Assembly: GCF_000956475.1 (NCBI RefSeq)
Contig: NZ_JYJB01000004.1
Coordinates: 124,001 to 188,000 of the forward strand
DNA: 64,000 bases
Direction of reading: 5' to 3'
From: Microbacterium hydrocarbonoxydans
Lineage (GTDB): Bacteria; Actinomycetota; Actinomycetes; Actinomycetales; Microbacteriaceae
Shown: positions 8,912 through 17,138 of the stretch, piece after piece
Layout: each line of letters starts with the position of its first letter
Numbering within the stretch: position 1 is the stretch's first letter
The notes under the pieces: model-generated
The model's input: only the letters and a program-made list of their open reading frames with translations
The model's database searches: none
What the model was told of the DNA's origin: nothing
Made by a program: the position numbers and the translations under genes

Positions 8912-10147
8912 GTGACGGCCGAGCCGGTCAGCATCCGCGACGCCTGGAGCAAGATCCCCTCACCCGGGAGCGTCGAGACGGGATTCGAACGGTTCACGGG
9001 CAAGCGCATGGAGCGCATTCTCTCGACCGTCGTCGCGATCGGCTCCGCAGTGCTGGGCGCGCAGGCGCTGATCGCCGCGCTCACGACGCTGTCACGAGCC
9101 GACTCCGCGCAGATCGGCATGCTGCTGGTCGTGTTCGTCCCACTGGTGGCCATGCTTCTGGCGTGCGTGATCGGGCGCGGCGTCCGCTCGACCTCCGGCA
9201 TCTTCGCCATCGCCTACGCTGTCGCGCTCGCCGCATGGCCCAGCGTCGTGGATCCTCTTCACAGGGATGCGACGCAGCAGCCCTGGATCTTCTTCCTCGT
9301 GAACGTGGGCGTCGTCGCGGCCATGCTCGCGTTCCCGCTGTGGCTGCAATTCGTGTGGGCGGCAGGGATGCCCTTCGTCTACGGCTACGTCCGCCTGGTG
9401 CAGGGAGAGTTCTCGAGCGCGTTCTGGGTCACCACCGCGTTCGACGTGTCGTTCACGCTCATCCTCGGCCTTGTGATCATCTCGCTGGGATGGATGTTCC
9501 GTTCAGTGGCCGCCGGCGTCGACGACGTGCGCGGTCGAGCCGTGGCGTCTTACGCCGCGGCCGCAGCTGCCGCTGCCGCGGAGGAGGAGCGCGTGACGAT
9601 GTCTGCGCTGATGCACGACAGCGTGCTCGCGGCCCTCATCGCGGCGGAGCGCGCCGAGGGGCAGCGCGCTCGCGATCTCGCCGTGGCGATGGCCCGTGAG
9701 GCTCTCACCCGGCTCGCCAACACCGAGGCGGCGGTCGCGGAAGAGGGCAGCGACGAGCCTGTGACAGCCGGACAGATCGTCCTCGAGCTGCGGCGGGCGC
9801 TGTCGGAGCTGGGCGCGGACGCCATCGTCGAGGAGCGAGGCGTCATGGGAACGATCCCTGGCCGCGTCGCCCGAGCGCTCGTGCTCGCGGCGCGCCAGGC
9901 GCTCGGGAACTCGGTCGCCCATGCCGGCGGTCGCGGACTCCACATCGTCGTCGACGGGCACGGCGGCGACGCGATCTCGGTCGTGATCAGCGACCACGGG
10001 CCGGGCTTCGTCCTGGAAGAGATCGGAGCTGATCGTCTCGGCATCCGCGCATCGATCTTCGCGCGCATGGCAGGCGTCGCAGGCACGGCCGCGATCGAGT
10101 CGGATGCGTCCGGCACGGTCGTGACCCTCGGCTGGGAGCGCTCGTGA
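8912..10147 (+). CDS. Membrane histidine kinase-like sensor, NarL-partner type
   Basis: Likely sensor kinase for the regulator just upstream (411 aa, GTG start one base after that gene). It has a cytoplasmic N-terminal stretch of about 35 residues, five to six hydrophobic segments between about residues 37 and 195, an Ala-rich helix (about 212-223), then MHDSV with candidate phospho-acceptor H235. The C-terminal ATPase part carries an N-box-like ARQALGNSVAHA and a G-box DHGPGF with GIRASI. The dimerisation domain is short and atypical: the usual ER.RIARELHD context is missing. No extracellular sensor domain is visible, so it may sense the membrane or a partner protein. Its last four bases overlap the next gene. 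Confidence 0.78.
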   Translation: MTAEPVSIRDAWSKIPSPGSVETGFERFTGKRMERILSTVVAIGSAVLGAQALIAALTTLSRADSAQIGMLLVVFVPLVAMLLACVIGRGVRSTSGIFAIAYAVALAAWPSVVDPLHRDATQQPWIFFLVNVGVVAAMLAFPLWLQFVWAAGMPFVYGYVRLVQGEFSSAFWVTTAFDVSFTLILGLVIISLGWMFRSVAAGVDDVRGRAVASYAAAAAAAAAEEERVTMSALMHDSVLAALIAAERAEGQRARDLAVAMAREALTRLANTEAAVAEEGSDEPVTAGQIVLELRRALSELGADAIVEERGVMGTIPGRVARALVLAARQALGNSVAHAGGRGLHIVVDGHGGDAISVVISDHGPGFVLEEIGADRLGIRASIFARMAGVAGTAAIESDASGTVVTLGWERS

Positions 10148-11151
10148 ATCGTACGGTGCGCAGCGTCGCGACCCTGCTCAGCATCGGATTCGCGATGTAT
10201 TTCGCCGCCCGCGGCGTGTGGTGGATCGAGCAGCCCGATGCTCCGCTTCTGATGCTGCTGGCGGTCGTGGCGTATCTCGTGGTCGTCAACATGGCGATTC
10301 TGTGGGAGTCGGCCGTCTCGGTGCGGATGCCCCTGTGGGTCGCGATTCTCGCGGGCATCTCCAGCGTCGCGATCCCGAGCCTCGCCACGCATTCGCTCGC
10401 GGTGATGCATCGCACGGCGCCGTTCGCGACCTGGTACATCGGCGCGATCGGGCTGCTCGGTGTCGTGCTCGTCGTGCGCCGGCGCTTTCTGATCGCCGCA
10501 CTGAGCCTGGCGGGCCTCGTGGCGACCTGTTGGATCCATCTGGGGATCCTGAGCGCGCTGTCGCTGGGGCTCGTCGGCTCGATCATGTGGGTCGCGGTCG
10601 CCTGGCTTCTCGTGATGTTCTGGGACCGTGCGATCCGCGACACCGAGCGACTCGCGGACATCCAGCAGGCAGTGTCGGCATGGCACGCCACGCAGCAGGT
10701 GCGGCAGCGCGAGCGTCGCCTTCGGACGCAGTTCGCTCTGGCGGTCGCCGGCCCGGTGCTCAGCCGTGTGGTCGCCGCGCATGGCGTCCTCGACGAGGAT
10801 GAGCGACTGGAGGCGCGCCTCGCCGAGGGGCGGCTGCGCGATGAGCTGAGAGGCGCGAGCCTGCTGAACGATGCCGTGCGCGACGCGATCGCCGAGGCCC
10901 GGCGCCGAGGCGTCGCCGTCACGGTGTTCGACGAGGGCGGGTTGGACGAGCTCGCGGAGGAGCGGCGGGCGCAGATCCGCGACGAGCTCGCCGGCGTCCT
11001 GGCGGATGCGCGAGCCGATCGCCTCATCATCCGCGCTGCGAGAGATGAGCGCGTCGCCGTGACCGTGGTCGGTCGCGCCAGCGCGGGATCATCGCGCGAC
11101 GATGACGCAGTGGACCTCTGGCACGAGATCCCGCGGCACGCCGAACGCTGA
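10144..11151 (+). CDS. Membrane protein, third gene of the regulator unit; possible degenerate kinase paralogue
   Basis: 335-aa protein of unknown function, translationally coupled to the kinase gene (GTGA overlap). Five to six hydrophobic helices fill about residues 1-165, followed by a charged, helix-rich cytoplasmic part of about 170 residues. Its layout copies the upstream kinase (membrane half, then soluble half beginning with a long Gln/Arg-rich helix), and a stretch near VAVTVFDEGGLDE sits where an ATPase core would be, but no N-box or G-box is present. I infer a decayed sensor or accessory subunit; a wholly unrelated membrane protein is possible. The pairing with a kinase and regulator argues for a shared signalling role. 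Confidence 0.7.
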   Translation: MNRTVRSVATLLSIGFAMYFAARGVWWIEQPDAPLLMLLAVVAYLVVVNMAILWESAVSVRMPLWVAILAGISSVAIPSLATHSLAVMHRTAPFATWYIGAIGLLGVVLVVRRRFLIAALSLAGLVATCWIHLGILSALSLGLVGSIMWVAVAWLLVMFWDRAIRDTERLADIQQAVSAWHATQQVRQRERRLRTQFALAVAGPVLSRVVAAHGVLDEDERLEARLAEGRLRDELRGASLLNDAVRDAIAEARRRGVAVTVFDEGGLDELAEERRAQIRDELAGVLADARADRLIIRAARDERVAVTVVGRASAGSSRDDDAVDLWHEIPRHAER

Positions 11152-11211
11152 GATCCGGCCCGCCTCGGCTCTGATCGGGGGAGGTGGTCAGAACCGAGGT
11201 CAGTAGGAGAA

Positions 11212-11244
11212 GGCGAGGGGCGGCGAAGCCGCCCGCCCCTCGCC
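11212..11244 (+). terminator. Probable terminator hairpin after the three-gene regulator unit
   Basis: Arms GGCGAGGGG and CCCCTCGCC (9 bp) extend inward through CGGC-GAA-GCCG with a four-base bulge on the 3' side. It lies 60 nt after the last stop codon. No run of T follows, as is common in this window, so termination is inferred from the stem only. Confidence 0.55.
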
Positions 11245-11327
11245 GTTGCGGCCCAGTTACCCGAAAACTGTCCGCTGGTGGCCGATCATCGTCTGTCTAC
11301 CCTGGGACAGAGAGACCAGCCGAACGC

Positions 11328-11432
11328 GAAGCGTCTCACTAAGTCTCACGCTTCTGGCAAGCGTTGTCTGTAGGTATTTTGGGGGACAAATTCTGGCCAT
11401 TAGTCTGAGAGCGGATGGGGGAGGATAGGACG
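11328..11432 (+). promoter_or_regulatory. Candidate operator and promoter of the ROK regulator gene
   Basis: Two inverted repeats stand upstream: GAAGCGT/ACGCTTC with a 13-nt spacer (11328-11354), and TTGTC/GACAA with a 16-nt spacer (11364-11389). A possible -35 TTGGGG (11379-11384) and -10 TAGTCT (11401-11406) are 16 nt apart, and a strong Shine-Dalgarno GGGGGAGG precedes the ATG at 11433. Autoregulation by the ROK protein through one of the repeats is plausible but unproven. The 11152-11327 stretch holds only the upstream terminator and no gene that I can see. Confidence 0.4.
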
Positions 11433-12665
11433 ATGGGTATGCGTCGCGGCACGAATCTTCCCCGCATGGGTGATTTCAACCAGGCGGTGATCCTCGAGGC
11501 GATTCGCCGCTCCGTCGACGGTGTGAGCCGCATCGAGCTGGCCGCTGCCACCGGGCTGTCGGCTCAGACGGTGACGAACATCACGCGGCGCCTTCTTGAT
11601 GACGAGCTGATCGCGGAGGCCGGCAGAACCATCAACGGACCCGGCAAGCCGCGGGTGATCCTGCGGCTGGTCCCCGACAGCCGGTTCTCCATCGGCGTGC
11701 ATCTCGACCCCGCGGTGATCACGCTCGTGCTGCTCGATCTGTCCGGCGCCGTGGTCAGGCGTCGCGTCGTCCGCACGCCGGCCAAGGATCCTCGGCGCAT
11801 CGTCGATGTGATGGCTCAGGCGATCGAGGCCATGATCGCGGATGCCGGCATCGATCGGGCTGCCGTGGCGGGGGTCGGCGTCGCGGCGCCCGGTCCGCTG
11901 GACGCTGCACGCGGCACGGTGATCGACCCGCCCAAGCTGCAGGGATGGCACCGCGTCCCGCTGCGGGCCGTGCTCGCCGAAGCGACGGGGTTCGCCGTCG
12001 CGCTGGAGAAGGACACCACTGCCGCGGCAGTGGGAGAGCTCTGGACCGGCAACGGGCCTGCCGATGACTCCTTCGTCTTCGTCTATCTCGGGACAGGCAT
12101 CGGCGCGGCGCTGGTGCGCGACGGCGAGGCGGAGCGAGGCGCCTCTCGGAACTTCGGAGAGATCGGCCACATCGTCGTCGACCCCGATGGTCCGTCGTGC
12201 GGGTGCGGCTTGCGCGGATGCGTCGACGTGGTGTGCACCCCTCAGGCGATGGTCGAGCAGGCGGAGAGTGCGGGGGTCTTCCCCGACGATCGAGAAGGAA
12301 ACGACGTCGAGGCCGTCGAGGTGCGATTCACGCAGCTCTGCGCCCGTGCGGCTGCCGGAGACGCATCGGCACTTCAGGTGCTGCGGCGAGGAGCCGCTCA
12401 CCTGACCGTCCTCATCTCCGTGCTCACCAACGCGTTCGACGTGGACCGCGTCGTGCTCGGCGGGCCCTTCTGGTCGCGTCTCGCCTCGGTGTACCTCGAG
12501 GAGATCCCGCCCGCTCTCGACCGCCGCAGCGCGACCCGCGCCGTGCGCCCGCTCCCCGTCGACGGCACAGTGGTCGGTGATGACGTGGGAGCCGTGGGCG
12601 CGGCCTGTGTGGTCCTGGACTCGGTGCTCACCCCGCGCGCGTCGGACCTCTACCTCGAAGACTGA
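11433..12665 (+). CDS. ROK-family transcriptional regulator
   Basis: Sugar-responsive repressor of the NagC/XylR (ROK) class, about 410 aa. An N-terminal winged helix (about residues 8-70, with SRIELAAATGLSAQTVTNITRRL as the helix-turn-helix) is followed by a sugar-kinase-like ROK domain. That domain includes LGTGIGAALV and the zinc motif GPSCGCGLRGCVD around residues 257-269. The ATG at 11433 sits 8 nt after GGAGG; an in-frame ATG at 11415 lies upstream of that Shine-Dalgarno and is rejected. No sugar transport or catabolic gene adjoins it, so the target may be distant. The orphan sugar-binding protein at 35388 is one candidate, though its operator looks LacI-type. Confidence 0.88.
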   Translation: MGMRRGTNLPRMGDFNQAVILEAIRRSVDGVSRIELAAATGLSAQTVTNITRRLLDDELIAEAGRTINGPGKPRVILRLVPDSRFSIGVHLDPAVITLVLLDLSGAVVRRRVVRTPAKDPRRIVDVMAQAIEAMIADAGIDRAAVAGVGVAAPGPLDAARGTVIDPPKLQGWHRVPLRAVLAEATGFAVALEKDTTAAAVGELWTGNGPADDSFVFVYLGTGIGAALVRDGEAERGASRNFGEIGHIVVDPDGPSCGCGLRGCVDVVCTPQAMVEQAESAGVFPDDREGNDVEAVEVRFTQLCARAAAGDASALQVLRRGAAHLTVLISVLTNAFDVDRVVLGGPFWSRLASVYLEEIPPALDRRSATRAVRPLPVDGTVVGDDVGAVGAACVVLDSVLTPRASDLYLED

Positions 12666-12697
12666 TCTCTGTCGCGGAAAGACTTCCGAGATGAGGC

Positions 12698-12835
12698 TTG
12701 AAACAATAACTCTAATCGATGTAGTATTGTTTTTACGCCGATCTGGGGCGATGCGCGAGGCAATGTGACCCGCATCGATTTCGGCACAGTCTGTCTGCGT
12801 GATCCGTGAGCTGGGGGGCTCACGGATCCGCAGAC
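12698..12835 (+). ncRNA. Candidate small RNA: consensus promoter followed by a strong hairpin, no gene between
   Basis: TTGAAA (12698-12703) and TAGTAT (12722-12727) are 18 nt apart, one of the best sigma-70-type promoters in the window, in an unusually AT-rich patch. Transcription would start near 12734 and run into a hairpin at 12793-12835: GTCTGCG-T-GATCCGTGAGC pairs with GCTCACGGATC-CGCAGAC, 18 bp with one bulge and a six-base loop. Only a 25-codon frame without a good ribosome site (12691-12768) lies here. The promoter also overlaps an inverted repeat AAACAATA/TATTGTTT (12701-12732), so a regulator site is an alternative. The hairpin could simply terminate the ROK gene. Confidence 0.4.
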
Positions 12836-12850
12836 TCTGGCCTGCCGGGG

Positions 12851-13078
12851 TCAGCCGGCGAAGCGGCCCCAAGGGATGTCGCGCCGCAGGGGAGTGCGCA
12901 GCGGCCGCTGGGTGCGCTGCCACGCGGAGGGCCGTCGTTCGACAGCCACCGCGCCTGCCTCCTCTTCCGCGTAGGCGCTGCTGACCACCGCGATGAGGGC
13001 TGCCAGCTCTTCTTCCGTGGCGTTGCCGCGCAGGATCTCGATCGCCGGCGGCTGGTCTTCTGGTCGCTCGGTGATCAC
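12851..13078 (-). CDS. accE: Acyl-CoA carboxylase epsilon subunit
   Basis: Small stabilising subunit (75 aa) found only in actinobacterial acyl-CoA carboxylases. The central [20 protein letters not shown] is the family core, and the Trp-containing, Arg-rich tail (SAWQ...[11 protein letters not shown]) is typical. GTG start at 13078 overlaps the beta-subunit stop (GTGA), so the two are made together. It is expected to bridge the beta hexamer and the biotinylated alpha subunit encoded at 4449-6212. Confidence 0.88.
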   Translation of the reverse strand: MITERPEDQPPAIEILRGNATEEELAALIAVVSSAYAEEEAGAVAVERRPSAWQRTQRPLRTPLRRDIPWGRFAG

Positions 13079-14664
13079 AGCGGGATGTTCCCGTGCTTCT
13101 TCGGCGGCAGCTCGGCGCGCTTGCCGCGCAGCGCCCGCAGCGCCTTGGCGATCGAGACCCGCGTGTTCGCGGGCTCGATGATGCCGTCGATCTCACCGCG
13201 CTCCGCGGCGAGGAACGGGCTGGTCACGCTGTAGGTGTACTCGTTCGCGAGGCGCGTGCGCACAGCGGCGACGTCTTCGCCCGCCTCCTCGGCCTTCTTG
13301 ATCTCGCCGCGGTAGAGGATGTTCACGGCGCCCTGGCCGCCCATCACGGCGATCTCGGCCGTCGGCCAGGCGAGGTTGACATCGGCGCCCAGCTGCTTCG
13401 ACCCCATCACGATGTAGGCTCCGCCGTAGGCCTTGCGAAGGATCACGGTGACCAGGGGCACGGTGGCCTCGGCGTAGGCGTAGATGAGCTTCGCCCCACG
13501 GCGGATCACGCCGGTCCATTCCTGGTCGGTGCCAGGGAGGTACCCCGGCACGTCGACGAGCGTCACGATCGGGATCGAGAACGCGTCGCAGAACCGCACG
13601 AAGCGGCTGGCCTTCTCGCCCGCCTCGATGTTCAGGGTTCCGGCCATCTGCGAGGGCTGGTTGGCGATGATGCCGACCGAGCGGCCTTCCACACGCCCGA
13701 AGCCGATCACGATGTTCGGGGCGAACAGCGGCTGCACTTCGATGAAGTCGGCCGCATCGACGACGTGCTCGATCACCGTGTGGATGTCGTAGGGCTGGTT
13801 GGGGGAGTCGGGGATGATCGCGTTCAGCGTGCGATCGGCATCCGTCGTCTCCCACTCGAAGCCGCTCTCGTAGCTCGGGATCTCGGCCATGTTGTTGTCT
13901 GGCAGGAAGCTGAGGAGCGTGCGCGCGTAGTCGATCGCGTCGTCTTCGTCTTCGGCGAGATAGTGCGCGACACCGGAACGGGTGTTGTGGGTGAGCGCAC
14001 CGCCGAGCTCTTCCATGCCGACGTCTTCGCCCGTGACGGTCTTGATGACGTCGGGGCCGGTCACGAACATCTGGCTGGTCTTGTCGACCATGATCACGAA
14101 GTCGGTCAGGGCCGGACCATAGACCGCGCCACCGGCCGCCGGGCCCATGATGATGGAGATCTGCGGGATGACACCCGAGGACCGGGTGTTGAGCCGGAAG
14201 ATCTCGCCGTACTTGCTGAGGGCGAGGACACCCTCCTGGATTCGCGCGCCACCGGAATCGAGGATGCCGATGATCGGAATGCCGCTGGTGAGCGCGAACT
14301 CCATGATCTTGATGATCTTGTCGCCGGAGACCTCGCCCAGCGATCCGCCGAACGTGGTGAAATCCTGAGAGTAGACCGCGACCGTGCGGCCGTGGATGGT
14401 GCCGATGCCGGTGACCACCGAGTCGCCGTACGGACGGTTGCGGTCCATGCCGAAGGCGGTCGTGCGGTGGCGCACGTACTCATCGAATTCGACGAAGCTG
14501 CCAGGGTCCACGAGAAGCTCGATGCGCTCGCGGGCAGTCATCTTGCCTTTGGCGTGCTGCTTCTCCTGCGCGATCTTCTCCGCGTGGACGACGGCCTCGT
14601 CGTAGCGCGCGCGAAGGTCTGCGATGCGTCCGGCGGTGGTCAAGAGTTCGGGCTGTTCCGTCAC
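13075..14664 (-). CDS. accD: Acyl-CoA carboxylase beta subunit (carboxyltransferase)
   Basis: Carboxyltransferase of the AccD/PccB family (529 aa, the usual length). It moves CO2 from carboxybiotin to acetyl- or propionyl-CoA, feeding fatty-acid or odd-chain metabolism. The N-terminal half carries [15 protein letters not shown] and the oxyanion-hole GGARIQEG; the C-terminal half has VDVPGYLPG and the second Gly loop [15 protein letters not shown]. The GTG at 14664 is chosen because TAGGGT lies 7 nt upstream, giving a leaderless mRNA, and the protein N-terminus matches the family there. It is followed directly by accE. Residues that set acetyl versus propionyl preference were not assessed. Confidence 0.93.
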   Translation of the reverse strand: MTEQPELLTTAGRIADLRARYDEAVVHAEKIAQEKQHAKGKMTARERIELLVDPGSFVEFDEYVRHRTTAFGMDRNRPYGDSVVTGIGTIHGRTVAVYSQDFTTFGGSLGEVSGDKIIKIMEFALTSGIPIIGILDSGGARIQEGVLALSKYGEIFRLNTRSSGVIPQISIIMGPAAGGAVYGPALTDFVIMVDKTSQMFVTGPDVIKTVTGEDVGMEELGGALTHNTRSGVAHYLAEDEDDAIDYARTLLSFLPDNNMAEIPSYESGFEWETTDADRTLNAIIPDSPNQPYDIHTVIEHVVDAADFIEVQPLFAPNIVIGFGRVEGRSVGIIANQPSQMAGTLNIEAGEKASRFVRFCDAFSIPIVTLVDVPGYLPGTDQEWTGVIRRGAKLIYAYAEATVPLVTVILRKAYGGAYIVMGSKQLGADVNLAWPTAEIAVMGGQGAVNILYRGEIKKAEEAGEDVAAVRTRLANEYTYSVTSPFLAAERGEIDGIIEPANTRVSIAKALRALRGKRAELPPKKHGNIPL

Positions 14665-14776
14665 GGATTCCACCCTAGCGCGGCGTCCACGCCGTCCGTT
14701 GGATGCTCGCCACAACGCCTCTGGTGATCCTTTGGCGCGCCACCACGGCATGGTGCGCCTCGCCTCGGGCGGGGCG

Positions 14777-15082
14777 TCACACGACGAATCGCCACACGTA
14801 CTCCAGCCCATCGGTCTGACGGAACCAGGCGAGGGTCACGACCACTTCGTCGAGATCGGCCGAGCACAGGCACAGCTCCATCCGCTCGGCAGGCAGCACC
14901 TGACCCCACAGCTGTGTCGTCTCATTGCCTCCGCGATCGCCGCGGAAGACTCGCACGAAGTCCGCCGCCTCCGGGCTGCGGTTCGTCACGACAGGATGCG
15001 CGGGGTCGTCGCGCGACACGTGCCATGGCACCCGGTAGGCGACGGGAGGAGGGACATCTGAGGGGTCGACGGGTCTCAACAT
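14777..15082 (-). CDS. Small conserved-looking hypothetical protein
   Basis: I do not recognise this 101-aa protein. It has no signal peptide or membrane helix, and reads as a small alpha/beta domain with a Trp-rich C-terminus ([20 protein letters not shown]) and a Cys pair in ELCLCSAD. The ATG at 15082 has TAGCGT 7 nt upstream (plus-strand 15090-15095), the same leaderless layout as its neighbours, which supports it as a real gene. It sits between the carboxylase beta gene and another unknown gene, all on the minus strand. A weak hairpin (14734-14759) lies downstream of its stop. The function is unknown. Confidence 0.6.
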   Translation of the reverse strand: MLRPVDPSDVPPPVAYRVPWHVSRDDPAHPVVTNRSPEAADFVRVFRGDRGGNETTQLWGQVLPAERMELCLCSADLDEVVVTLAWFRQTDGLEYVWRFVV

Positions 15083-15158
15083 GGCCGACACGCTAAGAGC
15101 GGCATCCGACGGCGGCGGGCCGGGGCGGGCACCCGTCACGCGGGCTGTGAGGAAGCCG

Positions 15159-16091
15159 CTACTCGGGGTCGGATGTGGAGGGAGGCTCGACTCTCTCTCG
15201 GCGACCGACGGAGAGCGCCTTGCGTCCTGCCCAGGTCACGCCGCGCGCCGCAGTGCCGGCCGCTCCGGCGACGGCGTTGCCGACATACTGGGCGCCGTGC
15301 AGCATCCGCAGCTCCACCTTCTCTGCACCTTCGACGGGTTCGAGCTCGGCGGGCAGCGTCAGGGGCGGTGCGCCGAACGCGTGGTGCGAGGTCGTGAGAA
15401 CTCGTCGACCCAGGATGTGGTTGCCTGTTCCGCCGATCACCGCTCCGACTCCGAACGGCATGGCCTTCCCCAAGAAGGAGGCGCCGCCCTTGGCGGCGAA
15501 CTGCTTGAGGAACATGCTCTTGAGGCGATCGACCATCGGTCCGACGGCGGCGCGGGGGAGCGACTTCGTCACGAGCTCTCCCCAGTAGGCCGATCGCGAT
15601 CCGCCGCGACCCGTGGCCTGGCCCGCGAGCTGACCGACGAGAGCCACGCCCTCCTTGCCGAGCATGAGCGTCATCACGAGCGCTCGCGCGCGATCGGGGT
15701 TGGAGATCGCGATGCCGTGGACCTCGGCGACCGACTGCGCGAATAGGGCCGTGGATTCGACGAAGCCGACCGTCTCGACCCCCGACAGTGCCAGCGTGAC
15801 ACCGGTGCCGATCCCGGGGATCACGGCGGTCGCGCCCACAGCCGCGCCGCCCGTCGTGACGGCCGACAGGTACCGCTTCTCGAGGATGCGGATGATCTCG
15901 GCCGGCGTGGCCTGCGGATGCCTCAGTCGGATGCTGCGGATATGCGCGAGCACGAGCGGACGCTGGATCGACAGCACACGGTCAAGGCCTCGGACCATGA
16001 GCGGATGCTCAGTGGAGCCCACCGGTGGCACTCCCTTGTCCCACGGAGAGCCGTCGGGCAGGGAGTGGATCTTGTGCACCTTTTTCCCCAT
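15159..16091 (-). CDS. Hypothetical protein with Gly/Ala-rich hydrophobic segments
   Basis: 310-aa protein of unknown function. Basic, soluble N-terminus (about 75 residues), then a Gly-rich hydrophobic stretch around residues 78-115 (GGAAVGATAVIPGIGTGVTL) and another near residues 215-235 (GKAMPFGVGAVIGGTGN). This is reminiscent of EcsC-type or other peripheral membrane proteins, but I cannot assign a family. The C-terminal 60 residues are basic. The ATG at 16091 has TAGGAT 7 nt upstream, again leaderless in layout. It is flanked upstream by a nucleotidyltransferase gene with a terminator between, so it is probably its own transcription unit, perhaps with the small gene downstream. Confidence 0.65.
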   Translation of the reverse strand: MGKKVHKIHSLPDGSPWDKGVPPVGSTEHPLMVRGLDRVLSIQRPLVLAHIRSIRLRHPQATPAEIIRILEKRYLSAVTTGGAAVGATAVIPGIGTGVTLALSGVETVGFVESTALFAQSVAEVHGIAISNPDRARALVMTLMLGKEGVALVGQLAGQATGRGGSRSAYWGELVTKSLPRAAVGPMVDRLKSMFLKQFAAKGGASFLGKAMPFGVGAVIGGTGNHILGRRVLTTSHHAFGAPPLTLPAELEPVEGAEKVELRMLHGAQYVGNAVAGAAGTAARGVTWAGRKALSVGRRERVEPPSTSDPE

Positions 16092-16127
16092 GTGTCCGAT
16101 CCTAAGGACGGTGGCCGCGAAAACGCC

Positions 16128-16161
16128 GAATGCCCGACCCCCTTGCGGGGAGCGGGCATTC
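16128..16161 (-). terminator. Intrinsic terminator of the nucleotidyltransferase gene
   Basis: GAATGCCCG pairs with CGGGCATTC, with an inner CCCC/GGGG, and on the minus strand GGCGTTTTCG follows, giving a short T run. It lies 33 nt after the stop at 16194 and separates that gene from the one at 15159-16091. Confidence 0.75.
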
Positions 16162-16193
16162 GTGCGACAGATCTAGCTGCCGTGAGGCGAAGA

Positions 16194-16886
16194 TCAGACG
16201 AACAGGTTCGCCCGCTCGAGATCTTCGGCGAAGTCGACCTCGACCGCGTAGAGGTCGGAGACGTCCATCGGCTCGAGAAGCACGCCGTCCTCGGCGATCG
16301 CGAGCTCGAGGCCGCGCTCGAAGTAGTCCTGGTCTTCGACGCGCTGCAACTGACGCATGAACGCCTTCTTGTGCGTCGACGAGATGTAGTTGATTCCCAC
16401 GGCTTCGCCGAGGCCGCCCTTGACGGTCTTCGACAGCTCCTTGATGAAGCCCTCGGCCGTGACCGTGTACTTCACCTCTTCATCGCTGACCTTGGAGGTG
16501 TTGACCGTGACGAACGACTGGTCGCGCTCGATGTAGGCGGCCGCGCGGCCCAGGATCATCGGGTCGAAGACGACATCGCCGTTCATCCACAGAACGCCCG
16601 ACTTGCCGGTGGCGCCCAGCGCGCGCAGGAGGCTCTTCGAGGTGTTGGTCTCGTCGTAGCGCTCGTTGTGCACGTAGTTCACGTTCGGGAAGGCCTCGAT
16701 GATGGTCTCGGCGCGATAGCCGACGACCGTGGTGATGCGGGCGTCGTCGCCGAAGGCGGCCCGGATGTTGTCGTGCTGCTGACGCATGATCGTGCGTCCG
16801 TCGCTGAGCTCGGTGAGCGGCTTCGGCAGCGCACGGCCCAGGCGCGAGCCCATGCCGGCTGCGAGGATGACGGTCTGAAGAGTCAC
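16194..16886 (-). CDS. Sugar/choline-phosphate nucleotidyltransferase-like protein
   Basis: Soluble NTP-transferase-fold protein (230 aa). The N-terminal VILAAGMGSRLG is the nucleotide-binding signature, followed by a conserved Lys-Pro pair (LPKPLTELSDG), and a metal-site-like WMNGDVVFD near residue 100. It is the length of LicC-type CTP:phosphocholine or short sugar-1-phosphate nucleotidylyltransferases and lacks the C-terminal beta-helix of GlmU-type enzymes. GTG start at 16886 follows AGGAG by 6 nt. No glycan or kinase gene adjoins it, so the substrate is unknown. A role in activating a phospho-alcohol or sugar for surface glycans is inference. Confidence 0.8.
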   Translation of the reverse strand: MTLQTVILAAGMGSRLGRALPKPLTELSDGRTIMRQQHDNIRAAFGDDARITTVVGYRAETIIEAFPNVNYVHNERYDETNTSKSLLRALGATGKSGVLWMNGDVVFDPMILGRAAAYIERDQSFVTVNTSKVSDEEVKYTVTAEGFIKELSKTVKGGLGEAVGINYISSTHKKAFMRQLQRVEDQDYFERGLELAIAEDGVLLEPMDVSDLYAVEVDFAEDLERANLFV

Positions 16887-17138
16887 GAGAGCTCCTAAGG
16901 GAAGAGTGTGTTCACGGTCGGTTCACCGACCAGACACTTCGTCGTGCCGTTTTTCATGGTAGCGACCGACCCTGGGAACCTCGGGGGGAGGAGCCCCCTG
17001 TTGCCATTTCGTGACCGAGTACACACGGAACACTCAGATTCGGGGTGTGTGCCTCGATGGCCAGATTACACGCAGAAATCCCGCCGGAAAAGCTGCGTCG
17101 AGCCGGGTATCGTCAGGTGCGGTTGATACCCTCGGACG
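16887..17138. other. Divergent intergenic region
   Basis: This 252-nt gap lies between two divergent genes. It has a small hairpin GGTCGG-TTCA-CCGACC (16916-16931), a G5/C5 stem near 16982-17001, and a -10-like TACCCT (17127-17132) six bases before the GTG at 17139. I see no further gene or RNA in it. Confidence 0.5.

Noticed and set aside
11246..11428. Short open frame before the ROK gene
   Set aside because: It covers the promoter region, has no ribosome site and no protein-like composition.
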